Shown here: piece by piece, positions 1-8,600 of the stretch
How positions within the stretch are numbered: the first letter of the stretch is position 1
Layout: each line of letters opens with the position of its first letter
Source: Elusimicrobia bacterium GWA2_66_18
GTDB lineage: Bacteria; Elusimicrobiota; Elusimicrobia; UBA1565; UBA9628
Direction of reading: 5' to 3'
Length of the DNA: 64,000 bases
NCBI GenBank assembly: GCA_001799675.1
Contig: MGTX01000028.1
Coordinates: forward strand, 25,730-89,729
Notes under the pieces: generated by a model
Database searches by the model: none
What the model saw: only the letters and a program-made list of their open reading frames with translations
What the model was told of the DNA's origin: nothing
Program-made: the position numbers and the translations under genes

Positions 1-383
1 ATGCCCCGGCTGCGGCGGAAGATGTGGGCGTACATCTGACACGCGGCGCCGACCGTCGGGGTGTAGATGATCGGCATCAACTCATCGATGTAGTCCTGAA
101 CGGCGCGGTAGAAGAGGGTCTCATTGCGATCCAGGAGCGCGATCATCTCCACGTACTTCTGGAGATCGCTGGTCTGGCGGCGGATGTTGTTGATGAGGCG
201 CAGAACCTGCTGGTCCATGGTCGAGACGCGGGGCGGCAGGAGGCCCAAAAGGCCCAGCTTCTTGCGCTCTTCGTTCGTGAAAGCGGTTCCCTTGTTAAGG
301 GACGGGTTATGGAGAAGGTCCACGCCGGTTTTCCCGGGATGGACGGATGTCTTGGCCGAGGGCGGGATCTTGGTGGCAGGCAT
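1..383 (-). CDS. NAD-dependent malic enzyme, N-terminal part (runs off window start)
   Basis: Reverse translation from ATG at 383: MPATKIPPSAKTSVHPGKTGVDLLHNPSLNKGTAFTNEERKKLGLLGLLPP...RNETLFYRAVQDYIDELMPIIYTPTVGAACQMYAHIFRRSRG; LNKGTAFT and MPIIYTPTVG are malic-enzyme signatures. Absent from the ORF track because its stop lies outside the window. Confidence 0.9.
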   Translation of the reverse strand, partial: MPATKIPPSAKTSVHPGKTGVDLLHNPSLNKGTAFTNEERKKLGLLGLLPPRVSTMDQQVLRLINNIRRQTSDLQKYVEMIALLDRNETLFYRAVQDYIDELMPIIYTPTVGAACQMYAHIFRRSRG

Positions 384-462
384 GCTTCCTCCTTTCGCAA
401 CGATTTTACCAAAGATTCCGCCTCGGATTGCCATCCGCAAAGAGAATCGCTAAGATGAGCGC

Positions 463-1011
463 ATGGCGATCACCTTCACCCCCTACGGCGGCATCGACGG
501 CCTTCTGGTCGTCGAAGGCGAGGATTTCCCGGATGACCGGGGAACCTTCATGGAATCTTTCCGGACCGACGTCTGGGCCAAGGCCGGCCTGCCCCCCCTC
601 CTCCAGGACAACCTCTCTCGATCCAAGCGCGGGGTCATCCGCGGCCTGCATTACCAGAGGCAACCCCATGCCGTGGGCAAACTGGTGCGCTGCGTGAGCG
701 GCCGGATATTCGACGCGGCCGTGGACATCCGCAAAGACTCCTCGAGCTTCGGCAAGTGGGCTTCGATCGAACTCGATGGGTCGGGCAACCGGGCCTTTTG
801 GATCCCGGCCGGGTTCGCCCACGGCTTCTGCTCCCTCACCGACGACGCCGTCGTCGCCTACAAAGTGACCGGCTACTGGGCCCCGAACGTGGATGGGGGG
901 CTGAGATGGAACGATCCGTCCGTCGGCGTGGCCTGGCCCCTGCCCGCCGGCGAGGTCCGCCTCAGCCCCAAAGACGCCGCCCTGCCCTTCCTCGGCGAGC
1001 TCGGCCGATGA
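463..1011 (+). CDS. rfbC: dTDP-4-dehydrorhamnose 3,5-epimerase
   Basis: DDRGTFMESFRTD, QDNLSRSKRGVIRGLHYQ and WIPAGFAHGF motifs. Confidence 0.93.
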   Translation: MAITFTPYGGIDGLLVVEGEDFPDDRGTFMESFRTDVWAKAGLPPLLQDNLSRSKRGVIRGLHYQRQPHAVGKLVRCVSGRIFDAAVDIRKDSSSFGKWASIELDGSGNRAFWIPAGFAHGFCSLTDDAVVAYKVTGYWAPNVDGGLRWNDPSVGVAWPLPAGEVRLSPKDAALPFLGELGR

Positions 1012-2627
1012 TCGGTCTCCTCGCCGCCCTCGCCCTGCCCGCCTGCGCCGCGCAGAACTCGCTGCTGCGCTCCCGCCCGGCCGCCGCCCTGGTCAACGAG
1101 ACCATCGAGCTCAAGCCCGTCGATGGTCATCACTTCAACCTGGAGGCCCCGCAGAAATGCGGTTCGAACCGGGCCGACGAGGTTCTCCCCCGCCGCTTTC
1201 GCTGCCAGATCAAGGCGAGCGGCAAGGTCGCCGTCCTCGTCAGCATCTGCGACGACGCCAAGACCTTCTGCCGACAGGAGCGCTTCGAGGTGGAGGTCCG
1301 CGGCGTCTCCGCGCAAGCGGCCGCGTCCTCCCCGGCGCAATCCCCTCCCAGAGGCGGCAAGCGCGCGCCCGAGGGCTTCATCGACAACGAGCCGTCCAAG
1401 GCCTTGGCCCTGGCGCGGCGCGAGGGACGACTCCTCTTCATAGACTTCTACGGCATCTGGTGTCCCCCCTGCAACGAATTGGAGGAGCACGCCTACCCCG
1501 ACCCCTCCTTCCAGGCCGCCGCCGCGGACTTCGTGAAGATCGGACTCGACGCGGACGCCGAGATATCCTTCGACTGGAAGGCTCGCTTCAAGGTCGGCGG
1601 CTACCCGACCCTCATCGTCGCGGACGCCGACCTCCGGGAACTGGGACGCGTCGTGGGCTATCGGACGGGACCGTCCCTGGCTCAGTTCCTGCGGGAAGCG
1701 AAGTCTTTCCAGGGGGAGCCGGCCGAGCAGGAACGCCTGCGCGCGGCGCGCCGTCACGCGCAGCGCGGAGAGTTCGACGAGGTCGACAAGACGCTCTCCG
1801 GCATCGCCGGTCCCGACGTGGGAAGAGAACGCCTTCTAGCCCGGCGGGAACGCGCCCGCCGCGAGGAAGACCAGGCCGCGGACCTGGCCGCGGCCAAGGA
1901 ACTGGCCGCCGTGTTCCCGAACGACCCCCAGTTCTCGGACTGGGCCCTGGCGATCGCCGAGGCCGACCAGACCGCGGGGGCGGCCCTCAGGCAGCCTCTG
2001 CGCCGCTCGGTGGAGTACTGGTCCTCCTCCGCCGCGCTCGCAGAGTCGGGCTACGGCGTCGCCGATCTCATTTCCAACGAGGCGTCCTTCTTCGAGGCTC
2101 TAGGCTCGACCGATGAGGCCAGGGCCCTCTGGTCTAAGGCCGCCGACGCCTACGCGACGCAGGCCGCGCAGTCCCCCCTCAAGGTCCCGCGCGCCGCGAA
2201 CCTCGGCCGGGCCGAGGCCCTGAGCAGCGCCGGACGAAAAGCCGAGGCCCTGGCCCTCTACGCCGAGCTCGCGGCGGCGTACCCGGATGAGTTCACCTTC
2301 AACTACGAGTACGCCTCGGCGCTCAAAGACGACAGCCAGGCCGCGGACGCCTTTGCCTACGCGGTCAAAGCCGAGCGGAGCGCCTACGGAGACAACTGGC
2401 TGAGGGCGGTCCGCCTGAAAGCGGAGTTGGAATTAAAGCTCGACCGCGCGAAGGACGCGGCCAAAACCGTGGACGATGCCCTGGCCCAAGTGGTGATGCC
2501 TAAGTCCTCGGACGTCAGGACCGGGCGCTATCTACTCGCCCTGCGCCGCCTGCGCGAGACGATCACCGCCTCTTGCCCGGGTGCAAGCCGGGCGCGTCGC
2601 CCTGGGGCTCGACGGCTTTCTCCTTGA
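1008..2627 (+). CDS. exported thioredoxin-fold protein with C-terminal TPR-like repeats
   Basis: ATG 1008 overlaps rfbC stop (ATGA); hydrophobic N-terminus; IDFYGIWCPPCNELEEHAY (WCPPC) motif; Ala-rich helical repeats toward C-terminus. Confidence 0.8.
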   Translation: MIGLLAALALPACAAQNSLLRSRPAAALVNETIELKPVDGHHFNLEAPQKCGSNRADEVLPRRFRCQIKASGKVAVLVSICDDAKTFCRQERFEVEVRGVSAQAAASSPAQSPPRGGKRAPEGFIDNEPSKALALARREGRLLFIDFYGIWCPPCNELEEHAYPDPSFQAAAADFVKIGLDADAEISFDWKARFKVGGYPTLIVADADLRELGRVVGYRTGPSLAQFLREAKSFQGEPAEQERLRAARRHAQRGEFDEVDKTLSGIAGPDVGRERLLARRERARREEDQAADLAAAKELAAVFPNDPQFSDWALAIAEADQTAGAALRQPLRRSVEYWSSSAALAESGYGVADLISNEASFFEALGSTDEARALWSKAADAYATQAAQSPLKVPRAANLGRAEALSSAGRKAEALALYAELAAAYPDEFTFNYEYASALKDDSQAADAFAYAVKAERSAYGDNWLRAVRLKAELELKLDRAKDAAKTVDDALAQVVMPKSSDVRTGRYLLALRRLRETITASCPGASRARRPGARRLSP

Positions 2628-5600
2628 ACGACGGGTCGCGCGCGATGGCCATCGCGCGCAGGGCCGCGGCGGCCAGGAGAGGCTTGTCCTTGCTCGTCAG
2701 CATCCGCCACAGAATCGAGGGCTGGGGCGCCCCGTCCGGGCCCAGGTTCGCGCGCGCGTACTCGGCGAACTTGCCGGAGCGGACCACGATCTTGGCCCAC
2801 GCCTCCGGCGCGGCGAAGTAGGCCTGCTCGTGGCGAAAATGGATCGCGTCGTGTTCGGGGCTTACGCTCATGAGGCGCTCGAGCGCCGCCATATCCTCGG
2901 CGCGGCCCGCCTTCTCCAGGGCCAGCACGTAGGCGAGCATCACCGCCCAGGTGTCGTCGTCTTTGGAGACATCGCGCTCATCGAGATAGCGGTTGATGCC
3001 GGCCGAGAGCCCTCCGGAAAGGCGTTCGCGGGCGACCAGTTCGGCCCAGGCGGCGGCCGCCGCGTAGCGCCCGCTGCGGTCTCCGGTCCCGCGCTTGCCG
3101 TTCAGGACCTGCCGGAGCAGGTCCCAAACGCCCTGCGTCGGCGCGCTCGTCTCGCCGAGGAGCTTGAAGATGGCGATCTTGCGCGTCGTGCCGGACTGGT
3201 TCCAAGCCAAGTCGTCGGAGAACTCGGCGACCAGTTCGCCCTGACTGCCCATGCGCCGGTAGAACTGCGCCAGGCCGTCGCCATCCTCGCGGATGTCCTC
3301 GAGGTCGGACGGATAGCCCAGCGCTCCCAGGGCGCGCCGGGCGGCCGCAATGATTGCTCCGCCATTATCTAGGGAAGCGGCGCGAGAAGACGCCTCGCGC
3401 GTCGCCTGGAGGCCGGCGCGCTGGTATATCTCGGCCAAGGCGGCGATGAAGGCCGTCTTGAGCGGGGTGAAGGCGTCACCCTCAAGGTTGCCGGACTGGC
3501 GCAGCACCGCCTCCAGGGGCTCGATGTCGGCGGTCTCGCCCAGGCGCTGGAGCACCAGGGCCGCGGTCATCGCCATCGGGCTCTCGGAGCCGAGCTTGAC
3601 GGCGGGCGCGTCGCCGGACCAGCCGCGCTCCTTGATCCAGGTCCGCATCAGCGCGGCTTCCTCGGGGCCCGCGATGCGCGCGTAGGCCTCGGCGGCGGCG
3701 ATGCGGATGGATATCCCGTCTTGATCGTGCTTCGAGAGACGGGACTGGTCGATGAAGCGCAGCAAGAGGCCTCGCAGCTTGGCCGTCTCTCCGACTTGAT
3801 GCGGCGCGGCGGGCCCGTCGAAGACGGCCGCGGCCTTCTCCTTCGCCGGAGCGTCGACGAGCCGGGGGGCATCCTTGAGGATCTCCAGCCAGATCTGGGT
3901 GCGGCCGGAGGCGCTCGCGTAGCCCATGCGCGCGCCGGGGATGCCGCGCAGGCGGCCATAGAGGTCGAGCAGGTAATGGTTGCGCACGATGGAGGAGTGG
4001 AGGTTTAAGTCGTCGACGAGTCTCTGGGCGGCCTCGTAGCCGGCCGGCGGCGCGCCCGTGAAGTGGGCCGCGAGGTATTCCCTGTCCGCCTGAGTCAACT
4101 CGGCGTCGAAGCTCACCGCTAGCCGCACGGCGTCCGCGGAGACGGAACTGGTGAGTTCAAGCGGCTTGGCAAGCGCGGCCTTCTCGGCCTTGTCCTTGGC
4201 GAAGGCGACGAACTGCTTGAGCCAGCCCTCGCCGACCTCTCCCGGCCGCACCGCGACGGCGGAGACGACGGGCGCGCTCCAGCCGGCCCGCTCCACGGAG
4301 TCGGTCACGGCCTGGATCTCGGCGCGAAGCGCGGCGTCGGCGGCTTTCGGCTTATTGTGCAGGGCGGCGACGCTCCGCGCCGGCGGCGGCAGGCTCAGAG
4401 CCGAACCTGGAGCGAAGAAGGCCCGATCCGGCGCCGTCTCGGCCTTCTTGCCGTCCGAGGCGGGCGGGGCCGGACGCGCGCCGCGCATCATTTTGTCGAA
4501 GAGGCCCTCGGAGGGCTCCTCCGCCTCGCCGTCGCCGGCGAGGCGCTCGATGAGCGTGAAGACCTCCGCGGCGACCCGGCGCGCCGAGCCTTCGACCACG
4601 CTGCGGTCGGTGGTCCTCATGGGCTTGGCCTCGGCGACGAAGACGATCCTGCCGCCCTCGGCCCGGATATTGATGAGGCCGCCGCGCACGTTCTTGCGTC
4701 CCTGCGCCGCCTCGTCCAGTATCCACTTCGCCATCGGATCGATGATGTGCTTCTCGATGGCCGCGGTCATCGGGCGAGCGCCGTAGAGAGGCGAGAAGCC
4801 CTCGACCGCAAGGAAGTCGATGACCGACGGGTCGATCTCCAGCTCAGTGCCATGACGGTCGATCAGGAGGTCCTTGAACTCCGCCATCTGGAGCGAGGCG
4901 ATCTTGGCGATGTCCTGCCGGCGCAGGCGGTTGACGCGGATCCACTTGTTCTTGGAGCGCGGGTCCTCGTCGAGGCGGTTCAAGAACTCCGGACGGAAGC
5001 GGGCCTTAAGGCTAACGGACACTGCCTCGTCGAGCTCCTTGTCCCAGGCGGCCTCGATTTGCGCGATGTTCTTGGCGCGCAGCTCGATCGAGTCGTTGTG
5101 CTTCTCTACGGCCTCGATCATGGTAGCGTACTTCTCGCCGTCGACCGTGCCCATGCCGGCGTTGGAGGTCATAAGGATGACGGTGTTCTTGAAGTCGATG
5201 GTGCGGCCCTCGCCGTCGGTCAGGCGGCCGTCGTCCAGTATCTGCAGCAGCACGTCGAAGACCTTCGGATGGGCCTTTTCGATCTCGTCGAAGAGGATGA
5301 CGGAGTAGGGCTTCTTGCGCACCGCCTCGGTCAGTTGGCCTCCCTCGCCGTAGCCGACGTAGCCGGGAGGCGCGCCGGTCAGGCGCTGGGCGTTGTGCTC
5401 CTCCATGTATTCGGACATGTCCATGCGGATCATGGCCTCGGGGTCCTTGAAGAGGAATCGCGCCAGCTCCTTGGCGAGATAGGTCTTGCCCACGCCGGTC
5501 GGGCCCGTCAGCAGGAACTTGCCCATGGGCCGGTGGGGGTTGGAGAGGCCCGCCTTGTTGCGCCGGATGGCGTTGGCGATGGCCGTCAGCGCGGGCTCCT

Positions 5601-8600
5601 GGTTGACCACCCGCTCGCCGACGGTCTTCTCCATGTCGTTGTAGCGCGACGCGTCGTCGGCGCCCATGTCGAGCTGGCCGGAGGCGATGCCCGTCTTCTG
5701 CGCGATGACGCGCTTGACCACGTCGATGGTGATCCGGCCCTCGCCGTCCTTGACGGATTCGCGCTCGGCGTAGAGCGCCTCGGCCTTCTGGATGAGGCCG
5801 GCGATGCGGTTGTAGGACTCGATGGGCAGGGCCAAAGTCGAGGCGACGGCCTTGTCCATCAGGGCCTGGCGCGCCTCGTTGACGGCGACGACGAGCCGGC
5901 TCCAAATTTCACGGACGTCGAGGGTGATCGCCGCGCGCAGGTTGTCGGGACGCGCGAGCTCGGCGCCGTCCTGAACGGCCTTGATGGCCTTGTCCGGGTT
6001 GAAGTTCGTCTTGTCGAACTGGTCGGCGAGCTTGGCGGCCGCCGCCAGGGATTCATCCGGGATGAAAGCATCATGGAGCTTGCGCAGATGGCCCTTGAGC
6101 GCCCGCAGGATGGTGATGGTCTTCTCGACGCTAGGCTCCTCCACGTCGATCTTCTCGAAGCGCCGGCGGAAGGCGTCGTCCTTCTCGATGAACTCCTTGT
6201 AATCCTTGCGCGTGGTCGTGGCGATGACGGCGATGCGTCCGTCGCGCAAGGGCCCCTTCAGGGCATTGGCGATCTTCCGGCCGCTGGCGTCGAGGAAGAA
6301 CTTCTGGATCTCGTCCATCAAGACGATGACCTCGTTGCCGCGGGCGGGGCTCGGGTCGTTGAAGCGCGGCAGGAGATCGAGGACGGCCGAAAGGACCCCG
6401 ACGGGATCGTCGGCCGTCAGGATCTTGTTGATGTCGAGCTCGACGAGCCAGCGGCCCCGCAGGCGCTGGAACTGGAGGAGGGTCTCCGAGTCCGCCGTTG
6501 CGGCGCGCTCGGCGTCCTCGATCATCTCAGCGAGGCCCTCGGCGACCGCGGTCTTGCCGACGCCGGCCTCGCCGACGAGGATGACGCTGTTGCGCATCCC
6601 GCGCGGGGACGTCACGATGGGCAGCAGGCGCTTGACTTCCTCGGCGCGGGCGACCACGGGAGGACGCGGCTCGCCGGGGTTCTTGGCCAAGGGCCGCAGG
6701 TAGGTCGCCAGGGCCTTGATCTGCGCATCGTTGAGGGTCGTGCCGTCCTGCATCTTCCGGCCGGCGAGATAGGACAGCCACTCCGCCGCCGGGTCGCGGC
6801 GCGCTGGGTTCTTGGAGGCCTCGGTCTGGGCCTCGGCCGAGACCGCGCGAGCGGCGGCCTTGTCCCGGGCGGCCTGGGAGGCGGCGACCGGGGCCTCGCC
6901 GGGCTGTTCCTTGAAAGGCTTGACCTCGGCGACGGACGACCCTTCGTCCAAGGTCTCGTCGACCAGCATCTGGCGCGTCACGGCCGCGTCGGCTCCGTTG
7001 GGGACCTCGAGGAGGGCGAGGAGTTCGCTGCCTCGGAACTTCGGATACACCAGATTGAGGCGGCGCAGCTTCGCGTACTCCTTGATCGTCTCCTCGGTCG
7101 TTCCGGATTTGAACTGAACGAGGAGGGACTGCGCGTGGTTGTAGCTGACGGCCTCCAGGTAGGGCTGGATCAGCCGGTCCTCGAGGAAAGCGGCGGCGTT
7201 GGGGTGGACCTCGACGGCGATCACCGCCGCGTCTGCGGCCAGCGCCTTGGCGGCGTCGGCGACGTCTCGCAGGTTCTTCGCGTGGAGAACGTAATAGTCG
7301 TCCTGGCGGAAAAGGCGATTATCCCCGAGCCGGCCCAGGAGGGCCGTGATCTCCTCGGGGGTCGTCTCCCCCGCGAACTTCACCAGCAGCGTGGAGACGC
7401 CGTAATGCTCCTTGCCGTGCGAGGCGATCTTGGCCGGCAGAGCCACGGCCACGATGCGGTCGCGGACGATGAACGAGACCCTCACGGATTCGACCTCCTG
7501 CTCTCCTGCCAAGGCGCGCGCGATCTCCGCGGCATCCGCGGGGCTCCCCGCCGTGATGAGGGCCCCGCCGTCGCGCTGCTCGACCTCGTCATAAGCCTTA
7601 AGGATCCGGCCGACGTCCTTCCGGGTCGCGCCCCCCTTGAAGTCCACGAGGACCTGGCGGTCTCTGATATTCTCTCCCAAGACCTTGCCTTGCCAGCGCG
7701 ACGCGTCGGCGGTTTCGGTCTGGGGCTCGTCGCGGCCGGCCGGAATGGCGGTCGCGGGCGCCGCCCCCCGCGATGATAGCAGGTTGAAGAGATTGCGGGA
7801 GACGCGCACGTGGCGCGCCGCCGTCACGCCCTGGAATATCCTCGCCGCGTGGGCGGCGTCGACGAGATTGCCCAGCGTCAGTTTGATCTCTGAGATGAAG
7901 CCCAAGCCGTGGGGGGTGTGCGTGACCTGGAGTTCGTGAGTGGGCAGACGGTCCTCTCGAGTGCGCAGGTCCGTCAACAATCTCTCGAACTTATTAGGCA
8001 ACATCCACGTTTTGACGAATTCGCTGTGCTTCTCGCCGCTGTCCGCCATTAACTCTCCAAACTCGCTCGAGGTCATCCGGTCGATGAACTCGACGGCGAC
8101 GACGAAGGCGCCCAGGGAATCGTCCGGCTCGACCCCCCTGCCCGCAGACGCCGGAACGTCGGCGGCCGCGGGGGTCGGTCTCCCGGCCGCGGGCGCCTCG
8201 CCCCGCGCAAAGGACGGCAGGTCGAAGAGATTGCGGGAGATGCGCACGCGGCGCGTCGCCCCCACGCCCCGAAAGATTCTCGCCGTGAGAGCGGCGTCAT
8301 CGAGATTGTCCAACGTCAGCCTGGCCTCGGTGACGCGCCCGTCTAAATTGGTCCGGAGCATGCCATAGGGATCGTGCGCGACCTGGCCGGCGAGGTAGCT
8401 GGGCAGACCGTCATCTCGAATGAGCAAGGCCATCTTCACTCTGAACTCATCCAGGGTCATCTGGCCGGCGAACTCGACGGCGACGACCAAGGCGTCGAGG
8501 GAATCGTCCTGATATAACAACGCCCTGTGCGCAGACGCCGGGACGGCGCCGGTCGTCGCCAGAGCGCCCATCAGACCAAGGACGCCCAGGCCCGACAGCC

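Noticed and set aside
4357-7776. 1139-aa plus-strand ORF
   Set aside because: Antisense shadow of the AAA-containing giant CDS; high-GC artefact with no recognisable domains.
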